Source of the DNA: Forficula auricularia | Taxonomy: Eukaryota; Arthropoda; Insecta; Dermaptera; Forficulidae | DNA: 64,000 bases | Assembly: GCA_024734495.1 (NCBI GenBank) | Contig: JALMQS010000913.1 | Coordinates: 300,793 to 364,792 of the forward strand | Reading direction: 5' to 3' | Shown here: positions 24,285-34,820 of the stretch, one piece after another | How positions within the stretch are numbered: position 1 is the stretch's first letter | How the letters are laid out: each line of letters starts with the position of its first letter | The notes under the pieces: model-generated | What the model was told of the DNA's origin: nothing | What the model saw: only the letters and a program-made list of their open reading frames with translations | Databases searched by the model: none | Program-made: the position numbers and the translations under genes

Positions 24285-24789
24285 CGTCGTAAAATACACA
24301 AAATTCTTGTCTTGACATTCGATTAAATTTTATAGGTCGTCATTCGCGCAATACCTTTGAGAAAAAGGAACGAAGTATCGGAAATTTCCAGATGCAATAA
24401 GTTTTCTAACGATTGATCCATCCAGCTCTGTTTAGAGTTCAAATACAGAACCGGAATATATGTATGTATGTATATGTGACTATCATGATTACAAACTTTT
24501 GTGTAAACAGAACAAGTCATTTACGAGAAAATCCGGCTACAGATCGGAGTGGTTGAAGTTCCGTCTGTTTATTTAAGAAGTTTACACTCCCTTCGACATC
24601 ATTTTCAACAGACCCAAGTTTTACCATTCGTAGTTGAAAATAAATCAAAGATGATTGAAGGAAAAAAGGATTTATACTTGGTTCACAAAAAAAATATTCT
24701 TCCGGGCTAGAGCAAATACAGGCTTTCGATTACACCATAATAACAAACCAACATTAAAATTCAATAATAATTTAAAACTAATATTAAAA

Positions 24790-24892
24790 GTTAATAAATT
24801 CAAAGTCAATACTCATTCATAACTCCGGAAGATGGACTAACAATTCGAAATATATATTTACTTTTCCAAAAATTTAATTTGTGATACCACAC
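24790..24892 (+). repeat. Penelope-like repeat end, copy a
   Basis: The order AAATTCAAAGTCAATACT, CTCCGGAAGATGGACTAACA, ATTCGAAATATATATTTACT, CCAAAAATTTAATTTGTGATACC closely matches 25355-25440. The CCGGAAGATGG and CGAAAT spacing is a mutated hammerhead-like core. It forms a direct repeat with copy b around a family X copy. Confidence 0.5.
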
Positions 24893-24904
24893 GTCTAAAT
24901 CATA

Positions 24905-24979
24905 CTATATTATTTTTTTTTTTCAATCGGTACGCCCGTAAGGCATGTAACAATTTCTTCCCTCATTCTAGCTAAAAAT
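24905..24979 (-). mobile_element. Short retroposed fragment with 12-bp duplication
   Basis: GTCTAAATCATA occurs on both sides (24893-24904 and 24980-24991). Between them, the minus strand reads ATGCCTTACGGGCGTACCG followed by ATTG and an oligo(A) run. Oligo(A) plus a 12-bp duplication is the hallmark of L1-like target-primed insertion. The source transcript is not recognised; it may be a 5'-truncated SINE or LINE. Confidence 0.6.
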
Positions 24980-24984
24980 GTCTA

Positions 24985-25290
24985 AATCATATGAAAAAAT
25001 TATTTTCAAGCATGATTTCTTTTCTGCCTGTCTGTGGTTCCTATGTTTGTGTGTTTCTTTGGATTCCGATATCCACGATAACTAGAAAGTCTTAGAAACT
25101 TCATTTTTGTGCCAAAATGTTTATATTTTCAATGTGGAGAGCTGATTAGATTTTTGGCTCTTTAACTTTAGAACTTCGGGACCAAAAACGCAGAAAACTT
25201 CATTTTCTCACTGATTATATTGTAATTTTATGGCCATGTCATAAACATTGGTATAAAAATGCGTAAAGAGTCTTGAAAAATCATTTTTTG
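24985..25290 (+). repeat. Dispersed repeat family X, copy 6
   Basis: One of the clearer copies: TTATTTTCAAGCATGATTTC, TTGGATTCCGATATCCACG, ATAACTAGAAAGTC, TTTTGTGCCAAAATGTTTAT, AGAGCTGATTAGATTTTTGG and TTTAGAACTTCGGGACC. The short fragment at 24905-24979 is inserted at its left edge. Confidence 0.6.
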
Positions 25291-25354
25291 TCCTTTCACA
25301 TCACGCCTTACCACTTCAATCCTCCCACATATGATCAAGATTTGTTTTTGAAAG

Positions 25355-25500
25355 ACTTTTATTTTAAATTCAAAGTCACAGTAGTGATTTAGAATTCGAA
25401 ATATTACTTTTCAAAAAATTTAATTTGTGATACCTGATATTTCGGGTTATGAGCTTTCTTTTGTAACTCCTGATGATGGGATCATAACCCGAAATATATA
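25355..25500 (+). repeat. Penelope-like repeat end, copy b, with hammerhead-like core
   Basis: The first 85 bp repeat copy a. At 25440-25494 a hammerhead-like layout is visible: TTC, stem I GGGTTA with TAACTC, core CTGATGA, then T, stem II GGG with CCC, then GAAATAT. Stem III is weak and there is one extra T before stem II, so activity is doubtful. No reverse transcriptase or GIY-YIG coding segment is seen nearby. Confidence 0.5.
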
Positions 25501-25954
25501 TCGAGATAAAAACTAAAAACACATATTTGTTTTATTTGTGAAACCCAACTAGAAAAATATATTTTTACTTATTATCAAATATATTCACAAACACATTCAT
25601 AAGTGTTTAATCTAAAACCAATGATTGAGAGTATAACTCTTTTTTGTGTGTTTTTTTATTTTGCAATTTTTTTAACATAATTTCCCTCTATATAATAGAG
25701 TTTGCATGCAATTTTATTATTAGTATTAAATTAGTTGGCTTGTTGATAAAACTCTTACTATATTTGATTAATAGAAAATTCTTTATTTCGTGTCTGATAT
25801 TGTTTCAATGTCTTCAATGGATATGGACTTGTTTGAACATGTATTCAGGATTATTATAAAAGTGCCCAAGCTTATATTTCGCACCCTTTTCTTTCTATAT
25901 CAGAGTGAGACATTCTACCCCAATTGAATTTGAGGGAATTTATTATTTTTTAAT

Positions 25955-26172
25955 GGGGAGCCGGGTTGGCTCAGTTGGCTAACGCACTGGTCTCGTTTCG
26001 ACATCGATCAATTATGACGATGTTGGAATGGGAGGCCGGGGTTCGATCCTAGCTGACGAATAAAAATTTCTACCGGCTGAAAACTCGGCTCCCCCACTAA
26101 CCCTACTAACACTTTACTTATGTGCTGTCTAAATGGGCTTTGTTCCCGGTGACATTAAATAAATAAAAAAAA
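25955..26172 (+). mobile_element. tRNA-derived SINE with 13-bp duplication (family S3)
   Basis: Perfect direct repeats ATTATTTTTTAAT at 25942-25954 and 26173-26185 bound the element. The head has the A box TGGCTCAGTTGGCTAACGC and the B box GGGGTTCGATCC with a long anticodon-arm insert between them. The body continues CGGCTGAAAACTCGGCTCCC and ATGGGCTTTGTTCCCGGTGA, then ATTAAATAAATAAA and an oligo(A) tail. This is the best preserved SINE in the window. The intact duplication suggests a fairly young insertion. Confidence 0.9.
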
Positions 26173-26516
26173 AATTATTTTTTAATATTTTTATCTTTAA
26201 TTGTTTTTAAAATAATTTCTATGAAATAAGGGAATTATTTTTTTGAAATTTCAGTAGATTCTTTTCCTTTGCTTTTAAGGAAAGAAAAAATTTATCGAAT
26301 ACATTTTTTTTCATTAAATAATTATTATATAAAATAAATTTATTTTTATTAAGTAGATATTTTAATCAAATAAATAAGAATTATTAGACATTTATTATGG
26401 GGTGTTCATTTTAGAAAATCAATTCATACGAAATTTGTTTTTAATAAAATTAATCATTTATTTTTTCTAATAAAATTTTCCCTGTAGGCTTTCAAGCTAA
26501 AGCCTGCTGGACGTGT

Positions 26517-26663
26517 TTATAATAATAATAATAATAAGCCTTTTATTTATCATAATTATACACATAACTTTAATTACAATTAATTATTTGAAACTAGGCC
26601 CTTCCGGGTATAGGCCTCTCCAAGGAATTTCCATGCTCTTCTTTGTCTCGCAGTTTTGATCCA
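26517..26663 (-). pseudogene. LINE 3' end with (TTA)n tail
   Basis: On the minus strand the frame WIKTARQRRAWKFLGEAYTR, KGLVSNN ends in a stop at 26580-26582. It is followed by a short AT-rich 3' region and a (TTA)n tail at 26517-26537. The W/R-rich ending (RRAW..LGEAYTR) resembles the extreme C-terminus of arthropod non-LTR reverse transcriptases, and microsatellite tails fit RTE-type elements. Only ~27 codons are present. This family is distinct from L1. Confidence 0.6.
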
Positions 26664-29189
26664 AATCAAAATGATTTAATTTTTTATTTTCGTAAAAAAA
26701 ATTCGAATTCGGTTTGTTTTCGAATTTTTCAGGTACTTTAAATCCAAAAAATTCAAAATCTTTCTCTCTATAATTAATTATGTGTGATTTAAATAAAAAT
26801 TCAAATCTTATTTATTTATTGGCTAACTAGGCAAAAAACAAAGTGAGAAGCTAAAAATTTATTTATTAATTATTTGTATCTCTTACTTTTACGATTAGAC
26901 TTACTTTTAAGAATTTAAATTGAAAAAAGACGCCTCGACTCGGAAATAATTATGAACCCCTGCTGCAGGCTGACTCAAAAAAAAGCTTTATGTGATATCT
27001 CCAGATGAACTATAACTAAAAATTTTGAAATTTCATTTTTTATGAGATTTTCCGTTTTTGAATAATCGTGATCAGATAGATCCTATTGAATTCAGGAGAC
27101 CTCCTAAATTATATTTCTGAAAACTCAAATTCGACTTCCCAAAATTATTTCCTCTTTCTCTAAGTAAATGAAAGTAAAATATATTTTATTATTTAATGTC
27201 CCTTAGGAAATAATCTAAACCTAAACTTTAATTACAAACCCTTCCATTTCTGCGTCATCTAAAGATAAAGTAAATGTACTTTCAGTAAACCTTCTTATGA
27301 CAATATCCATTGTCTGATTTTTCTGAGGAAATTGTTAGAGCTATTTTTTGTCTACTGTTGTCATAGCATGAATTTGTTTTAATTTATTATTTTATTCAAT
27401 ATATTTTTTTTAATTTAAGTATATAAAGAAATAAAAATGATTAAAAATTAAGACCCAGTCATGTTCTTCTAACTCATTGTTAAGGGCTATTGAGTTTCAA
27501 AGAAAAGCAACTGAAGTATCTAATTCAGTAGCTTTTATCTCAAGCCCTCTAGAATGTCTTGTACTTAGAATAAATTCTTGATATAATTGAGGAAAATAAA
27601 AATAGAATGCTTCTATTTCATACCCCCTGGAAATTATCAATCTATTTCACTTTATATTTGAATGCGTGTTAATATGCTCTTGTTTATTCAGTAATCAATC
27701 AAAGATGAATAGAAGAGAACAAAAGAGCAGATGTGAAGCTGGCTGCCTCTTTTCGAATCCTCTTCGTCTCTTGGGAGTTCAATGCAATCGCTTTTTCTTT
27801 TTCCTTCTTGAGTATTTATTTAAAAAGGATTTCAATTCTCTATTACATGAAACATCGCTCCAATTGTCGTTTTTTAAGGGAAGGGGCATGTGTGTTTCTC
27901 GTCTCTCACAAAAGAGTATTTAGGTATTATAAGAAGATTACAGACTGAAATTATTTTCAATTGAAAAAAGAAGCGATTTTCTCTTTTCATACAATGAAAT
28001 TTTATCGAAAATTATTTATATATTTATCTACTGGCCTATCTTTGGTCGCTGCTTCTTATTATGAGGACGTGTATATTATTTTTATTTTATTTTATTTATT
28101 TACTACTTTTTCAACAAGAAATCGAGATGATGATTAGTTTGATTATTGATTAGGATTAGTTTGTCAGCGGCTTTGGTTTGTACAAAATATCGGTTTCCAA
28201 AATATTAGCGAAGTTGAGGGACATATGGGCTGTCAGCTCTGAAATCACTCTCTTTAAACACCATGTGCTGTTGTCATATTTACAACCATCCCAATTGTAT
28301 TGTGTGCATTCCTTTGGAATTGATTGTGAAGGCCTAATACTAGTATAAATACTGGGAATTGTTAGTCTTTATCTTTTCTGGAAAGGTAAAGGCTTTACTC
28401 GTTAAGAGCCAGTATAGGCAGAAGTTGGGCATTATTTTGATTACGTTAAAAGTGTAATAAGGGAGGCACAAGAGAGGCCTATTCTAAGAGGATTTCAAAA
28501 TTCGAGAATTATAATTTATTGATCAAAAGATTAAATTTTCAAAGGAAATATTTAATTCAAGCAAAATTTTGCAGGCTCAAAATTAAACTTTCTAAATCAT
28601 GAGACTGCTCTTTTAATGTTTTTGTTTAATTTTTGGTAACGGTGGAGCGGAAGCAACAAATCAGCTATCTTTTAAAATTTGGCCTAGGCTAATTTCAAAA
28701 ATTAATTTCACGTTTTGACTTCCAGGCGCCAAAAATAAACCTAAGCTTTTCGCCAAACGTTAACAATCTTATAAAAATAGTAAAGTTAATGGCCGCCAAC
28801 TGCTTTTACCCATTCACATACATGAGCTTTAGAAAATTATTTAACAATTATCTCAAAAGTTTTAATTAAAACCACTTATCGTTAAAAATTTTGAATTTAT
28901 TTTCAGCAATTATCGAACAAATTTAAGAAAAAATGTTACCTCATTACATTATTTATTGCCATTATCTTAAAAAAAAAAAATACTTTTTCATAGATAGATT
29001 AACTCATCTGATGTTCAGTGAAAACACGTGGAAAAACTTAATTGATTCTGAACAGCTAGTTCAACTAAAAAATAAATAATTATTAGATACTCTGAAAAGT
29101 TTCAATTATTTCAACGAGGCTATGGGCAAGTTTTTCAAAATTCACGATCTCTGGTACAACAAAACCTTTAAGGTAGTTGTTTCACCATA
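26664..29189. other. Unclassified AT-rich DNA
   Basis: No gene or classified repeat was recognised. Overlapping forward frames around 27.7-27.9 kb carry a Cys/Phe-rich translation with no recognisable motif. Confidence 0.45.
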
Positions 29190-29203
29190 TGTGTTCTCTT
29201 AGT

Positions 29204-29382
29204 TTTAATTGAAAAGTTTTTGTTTTGCCGAGAGTAGCAGAGTTGTTGATTCACAAAGAGAAACAAAGAGGCTGTCCTCTGCCTGATGCAAATAAACATA
29301 CACACATATATATATCGAGATGATATATATGTGTGTATGTTTATTTGCATCAAGCAGAGGACAACCTCTTTGTTTCTATTTG
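29204..29382. mobile_element. Foldback repeat B with 14-bp duplication
   Basis: TGTGTTCTCTTAGT flanks it on both sides (29190-29203 and 29383-29396). The left arm carries TGAAAAGTTTTTGTTTTGCC, GAGAGTAG and then TGATGCAAATAAACATACAC. The right arm is its inverse, TGTTTATTTGCATCAAGCAG and AGGACAACCTCTTTGTTTC, across a TA-rich loop; the outer right arm is missing. Related copies lie at 36139, 36730 and 44996. A 14-bp duplication is unusual for a DNA-transposon MITE and hints at a retroposition route. Confidence 0.7.
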
Positions 29383-29470
29383 TGTGTTCTCTTAGTATTT
29401 TTTTGAAATTTAGACATTATTATTTAAATACTTCTGAATCGATTGGTGGCAAAATGAATTTATTAACAAT

Positions 29471-29690
29471 TATGTTGATTAATGTCCATTATAATTAGTA
29501 GATTAAAAATTCACAGTTTATTGGACAATGTTTTTTATTGAAGCTCTTATTCAAATTTTGTACAACGTTTCGTTTCTCTCGAGACTTTTTCAAGCACTCA
29601 AATGGTCTCGAGAGAGACGAAACGTTGTACAAAAATTGAATAAGAGCTTCAATAAAAAACATTGTCCAATAAACTGTGAATTTTTAATCT
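29471..29690. mobile_element. Inverted-repeat retroposon with hammerhead-like core (family P), copy 1
   Basis: A perfect 13-bp duplication ATTTATTAACAAT lies at 29458-29470 and 29691-29703. Inside are a ~29-bp non-inverted segment, then two 86-bp arms (29500-29585 and 29605-29690) that are nearly exact reverse complements around a 19-bp spacer. Near the centre both strands carry a short stem (GTCTC, GAGA, GAGAC on the plus strand) followed by GAAACGTTGTAC, as in the P-type core found elsewhere in the window. No open frame is present. Element class (Penelope-related, retrozyme-like or snap-back cDNA) is inference. Confidence 0.8.
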
Positions 29691-29703
29691 ATTTATTAAC
29701 AAT

Positions 29704-30664
29704 ATAGTTCCGGAGATATTAAATTCCAAAGATAGAGTTTTCAGACTCTTATACATTACACTATATGGTATATCAAAAAGTTTACATACATTTTTAATTA
29801 TAATTAAGAAACTATTCTTACCATTGTTATAAAAAACTATAAACCATCATTAAACAATAACTAATACATTTTTTAATACAATTTTAATTCATAGTTACAA
29901 CACAGTTTCTGAGATAATAATTAATAAATAATTAAAAATCTATAATGAAAAATTTACACTAAAAACTAGCTGGCGATAAGGCATTTATTTAACCTAAAAG
30001 TGGGTTAGCTTTAGTAATTTTTTTGACGTTTTTTCGCTTCAGCAATTGTCGCAACAGCTTTCAATCGCTTATTAAGAACTTTTTGTTTTATAAATTTCCC
30101 TTTATAATGTACTTTATCTGAAATTTCTATGATAAAATATATACAAGCTCGGACAGTGTTGCCAGATTTGTCAAACGAGCATCGGATTGGCTAGCAGTGG
30201 TACAGGTACATAAACAGCATAAATTTTTGGGATTATGAATTATGAATCCTTATTGTCTGTTCTATGTACTTTAGCATTAACTTTTTGCTAGTATTGTCGC
30301 GAAACAACTATCTTAAATTCATTATTTCATAAATATTGCTCTAATAGTCTAGTCAGAAAATCATTAAAAATTTTCAAAATCGATTTTTTTAATCAATGCA
30401 AAATCATGAAAATATGTATTTTATTATTTCATGGTTAGTATTCGACTTAAATCGAAAATTTAAAAATATTTAATTATAAATCAATAAAAATAAAAATTTA
30501 TCTGTAATTTATCTTTCGTATAGTGCTTACAATCCTCAACACTGTCTGTTAAGAGCTACAATAAATTGTTGCTAATCTCGCTTTAAGATTATTGGATTGT
30601 TGGCTGAGGTAGGGGTCACTAGGCACTAGTTAACGGGGAAGATAAGTATTTTTACCCATAAAAA
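29704..30664. other. Unclassified AT-rich DNA
   Basis: Nothing beyond AT-rich sequence was recognised. Confidence 0.45.
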
Positions 30665-30805
30665 TGTTTTTTACTTTTTTATTTCCAGTTAACTAACGCC
30701 CCAAGTGATATTAGCCAATAGATATTAAGGGGTGATTTCACATGTAATTATTAATTCTATATATCTCGGAATTCGGAGAGACATCACGCCTATCGTGATT
30801 TTCAC
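30665..30805 (-). repeat. Dispersed repeat family R, copy 1
   Basis: The minus strand reads CTATTGGTGAAAATCACGAT, then GAGATATATAGAATTAATAA, then CACCCCTTAATATCTATTGG. The same order is seen at 32835-32990 (minus) and 52575-52990 (plus). Non-coding, class unknown. Confidence 0.6.
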
Positions 30806-31911
30806 CAATAGTGGAATTGAAGAGAATACAACCAGCTTTTAGGCTGACTACTGTTCATAAATATCTACATAAATAAAATTCAAACCTTTATTATTACCCA
30901 ATCAATTTTATCTTTAATACTAATTCATCTCTTGTTGACGACCATCCTTTATATTCAATCAATTCTTAATACAGCGATTAATTAAATTTTATTCAATTAG
31001 AAAATTAGATATTTTTTAATTTTCAAGTGCTTATTGGCTTGTCTTTACTTCTTAACTCTTCCAAATTAATTGATTGAAATTTTTTAATTATATTTAATCG
31101 ATTTTAAAATAAAATCTTTCTTATCACTAGAGATGGCAATATTATCGGGGGATAAAATGAACTCTAGTAATCAGAAATATGAAAGGATTTTTTGGAGGGA
31201 AAATGTTCTGCGACAAATATCCTGGTCGATAATGCTCATTAACAGCCGTACACAATTCCGCTAAGACGATTAAACGAGATTAAGTCGCCCACGCTGAGCA
31301 TGCCGCCTATTATCATCCCTAATATTCCACCTACGAGGAAAATTTTTATACAACCCCAAAACTCCTTTTGCCATTTTCTAAATTTACTTAATCTCTTCCT
31401 CCTTTAATTCTTAAGTATAAATAAAATTATCTAATGAATTTTAAATGTCCCACCCACGATCATCAGAGAAAAAGAAGAGAATCAAAATATAGATGTAAAT
31501 TATTTAAATTTAAATGTTCAATTCAAATGGGGATTTTCTTCCTTGACCCTGCTTGTGACATTTGGCTCAATACCATCGATGTGATTAGATCATCGAGAAA
31601 GTAATAAATATTGATAAAAGTTGGATAAAAGATGTAATAAAAATAAATTATCAAATTGTCATAGATTGATTCTTTTCCTATTAAAAAGTGTATCATATAA
31701 GATGATTATTTATATAGATCAGCTTCGGGAACTTTTGCAATAAACTATACGCTTGAGAGCAGTGGAGTTTCTAGAATATTTTGATGTAAGTAACTAAATT
31801 TGAATTTAAAATGAAAACATTTTATCCGTTGTTTATTATTTGACCAGGGGAACAAATCCTATTTAGTCCGATTATATATATTATATATTTATTTATATGT
31901 ATCCCAACGAA
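30806..31911. other. Unclassified DNA with a more complex patch
   Basis: Around 31130-31330 sequence complexity rises (CTGGTCGATAATGCTCATTA, ACAGCCGTACACAATTCCGC, ATTAAACGAGATTAAGTCGC). No frame or repeat explains it; a regulatory or conserved non-coding element is possible. The rest is AT-rich. Confidence 0.4.
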
Positions 31912-32110
31912 AACATTCTGTGAAAAAACAGGGCAAGTTCGAAAAAATAGTGAAATCTTGTGTGCAGCCAAGTTAAATTCGCCCAGAATAATTAAGTTGA
32001 GAAAATAGTAGATCTCTCAACTTAAATATTCTTGGCGAATTTAACTTAGCTGAACACTACTACTACTTTTTCGAACTTGGCTTGTTTTTCACAAAATGTT
32101 TTGGTTGAGA
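31912..32110. repeat. Hairpin MITE
   Basis: The two arms are nearly complementary over the whole length. CCCAACGAAAACATTCTGTG and GCAAGTTCGAAAAA on the left pair with TTTTTCGAACTTGGCTTG and CACAAAATGTTTTGGTTG on the right. The inner part AAGTTAAATTCGCCCAGAAT pairs with ATTCTTGGCGAATTTAACTT around a short AATAGTAGAT loop. No clear target duplication was identified. Confidence 0.75.
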
Positions 32111-32137
32111 TTTCTCTTCTTTTTGTAAGCTATGAGG

Positions 32138-32430
32138 AAGCCCGTTGATCCAAAGGGCTAGAATTTTCATTTTTGACCCCCCCCCCCCCCAATTTTGGGT
32201 GGTTAGTTTTTTTCATTTCTAGTCTTCTGGTGGCCCACAGAATGTGTACACAAAATTTGGTTGACCTTGGTTCAATGGGCTAGAATTTTTATTTTTGACC
32301 CCCCTCTACATTTTGGATGTTTAGTTTTTGCATTTCTAGCCTTTGGGTGCCCACAGAATAAGTATACAAAATTTGGTTGAGTTTGGTCCAACGGGCTAGA
32401 ATTTTAATTTTTGATCCTCCCCCCATTTTG
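32138..32430 (+). repeat. Three-unit tandem repeat
   Basis: Three units of roughly 115-122 bp each contain GGGCTAGAATTTT followed by TTTTTGACCCC-like text. The units share CCCACAGAAT and ACAAAATTTGGTTGA. The first includes a run of 14 C at 32177-32190. A single diverged relative may lie near 51480-51600. Confidence 0.7.
32177..32190 (+). repeat. Oligo(C) tract
   Basis: Fourteen consecutive C residues inside the first tandem unit; striking in AT-rich DNA and prone to length variation. Confidence 0.9.
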
Positions 32431-32834
32431 AAGGGGTTGAAGAATAGAAAGTTTGGATTTTTGGAATTTTTCCTTTGTTTGTATCACAAAATCTACTAGC
32501 AGGAGAAATTTCATGATGCTGGGATGATTGGAAGTACTCTAGAGGTTTTGATGACCTGTCAGTGAGTGAGTGAGTGCCAAAATTTGCTATTTTCTCATGT
32601 CAATATCTCGGAATCTATTTAAGCTATATTTTTTTCACTGAGCGGGGCTTGAACTCTGAACCTTTACCAGTGGAGGAAAATAAACAAAGACAGAGTAAGC
32701 CATTTATTGACTACTAATGTTTATTCTTAGCACCAGTTCCGAAGCAGACAAACTCCTATCTATTTGAATCCAATTTAGCCGGAGTATTGGCAAAAATCAG
32801 AACGGGGAACAAAAATATTTTTACTCCATAAGAA

Positions 32835-32990
32835 TAGGTTTATTTATTGTTAAAAAACCACCATTAACGAGCTCCCAAACGGCTGTCAATATATATTAGC
32901 GGGTTAATTAACATTGAATTACTAATTCTATATACGTATTTCTACAGATGTTGCCCCTATCGTGATTTTCGCCAATAGCTGTAGACAAGA
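32835..32990 (-). repeat. Dispersed repeat family R, copy 2
   Basis: The minus strand reads CTATTGGCGAAAATCACGAT, AGGGGCAACATCTGTAGAAA, ATATAGAATTAGTAATTCAA and AACCCGCTAATATATATTGA. This matches copies at 30.7 and 52.6 kb. Confidence 0.6.
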
Positions 32991-34164
32991 AAAAAAGATT
33001 TACCAAATTTTGTTGAAACAAAATGATTAATGTTTTACTAATGACTCATAATAAATGTATCATTTCATAGTAATGATATTACAAAATTATTGGCTTTAAA
33101 CTTGTTATTGCAAAGTGTGCAACGAAAGTGGGCTTGGGGACAAGAACCCCTTTATTTCGGACCTTATAATATTCACATTATCTTTTAAATATACATCCAT
33201 TCATATTAAATTAAATCTTACTTTGTTTTTTGGAAATTTATATAATATTTTTTAAGAACCCTTACCCGAATTTTAGGTCTGATTTATTTGGTAAATAACT
33301 CACCAAATACCCCGTATGCTATAGTAAAAAATTGCGGTGTGAAGTGAAGAGAATAAAAATGAATTGATCAATTTAATTTTTACGCCAATAGATGCGCTGT
33401 CTGCCAAATCGCGGATTATAAAATCTTTTATTTATTGGAATACTGAATGAATCAAAAACTTTATTTATCATAAATCTATACTAGCTATCTAATCGTACAT
33501 TGTAATATCTAGTAAACAAGAGAAATAAATAATAATTTTATTGATTACAATAAACATTAAGTCATTTGAATCTTAACTATTGGACTATTTTTAATGGATG
33601 GTGGTTAAATGGCTCGATGTTTATTGAAACCAATAAAAATTTTAAGACCAGAAGTAGTTTTCATCTAAGCCATGACCATGCGAATATTGATAACAAAAGG
33701 CGGAGACGTTTTGATTGCTAAAAGGTCAAGGCGACTAAGCCTGGACCTCTCTCCAATTAATTCAGAATCTGAATTCTCTATAATATAATTATTTAAATTT
33801 TCTTAGTAAAACCTTTCCATCTTCATTCTATTGACTTTAACTCAAACTGTTTTTTTGTTAATTCATAAAACAAATAAATTAAGAGTGTTGATTAATTTTT
33901 TGGATAAAAACATTTATTTAACGATGATAATAAGTATTACATTCAAGTTTTGCATTTAAAATATTTAAAGTCCCATACAAAAATAAAACGGCCCCTATTA
34001 TGTCGGTACAATGTCCGTATGTCTGTACATCCGTCTGTCAGAGCTCTTGGTAAGAAAATGTGTTAAATTTTAAAACAAATATACATAAAAAATTCGTTAT
34101 TTCTTTCCAAATCTCATTTTGCATCCTGACTGCGTTGTAAGTGATACCTATACTGTGCATCTTT
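32991..34164. other. Unclassified AT-rich DNA
   Basis: A short echo of family R (GCCAATAGATGCGCTGTCTG) occurs near 33388. Nothing else was recognised. Confidence 0.45.
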
Positions 34165-34390
34165 TTTTTATAATGATACTGATGCAAGTAGATGTCGCAT
34201 CAAAAAAGTACAGCCTATAATATCTGAATTGTGAAAAGAATACGAAATAGAAATTTCAGGGAGTTGAAAATACCTGTGGATGCGGGTCTTGAAAGATTGA
34301 AGGTTATATGTCGAAGGAAAGACGGACGCGGGAAGAGAGTTCCAGTATTTAGGGCCATAGGGGCAAAGGAGTTGGCAAATAGTTTGTTGT
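34165..34390 (-). pseudogene. LINE family L1 3' end, copy 4
   Basis: The minus-strand frame reads YWNSLPASVFPSTYNLQSFK, TRIHRYFQLPEISISYSFHN, SDIIGCTFLMRHLLASVSL and a stop, followed by ATA and an oligo(A) run. This best preserves the family's C-terminal ORF2 motif. A frameshift separates it from the upstream FANSFAPMA segment. It is a 5'-truncated non-LTR retrotransposon insertion. Confidence 0.75.
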
Positions 34391-34800
34391 TTTAGTGTCT
34401 AATTTATAAGAAAGAACGTTCCAAGTGTAATTCTCTAAGGCCTCTTTGTAATTTTGAGAAACCCTTGAAACAAGTTCAACGGAACACTAGTGTTCCTAAG
34501 AACACCGGTTAGAAAAAACTGATATATCTTTTGAGTATTAATAATGTGCACATAAAATTTGGTAACTTAAGAACTTCAAGATGAGAATCAATAATTTATT
34601 AAAAATTTTCTTTTAGTTTATGCTAACTTAGCTCTTATCATAGCTCCAAAATAATAATTAAACATAATTTCGCAGTGATTTTGTCGCTACTCTTAATGTA
34701 CTTTAAACCTTATCTGAGTCTATTTAGGATTTGTTTCTTGAAACTTGTCGTCTTTTGAAAGCCCTCAATCTTAATTATTGCCACTATTATTTTATCATGA

Positions 34801-34820
34801 TCTTATCTTATCTTATCTTA
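34801..34820 (+). repeat. (TCTTA)4 microsatellite
   Basis: Four perfect TCTTA units. Confidence 0.9.

Noticed and set aside
25955..26055. Functional tRNA gene
   Set aside because: A and B boxes are good, but the region between them is too long and the unit is a SINE with a target duplication.
29168..29498. Paired frames on opposite strands sharing QINIHTYI
   Set aside because: Both arise because the underlying foldback repeat is palindromic.
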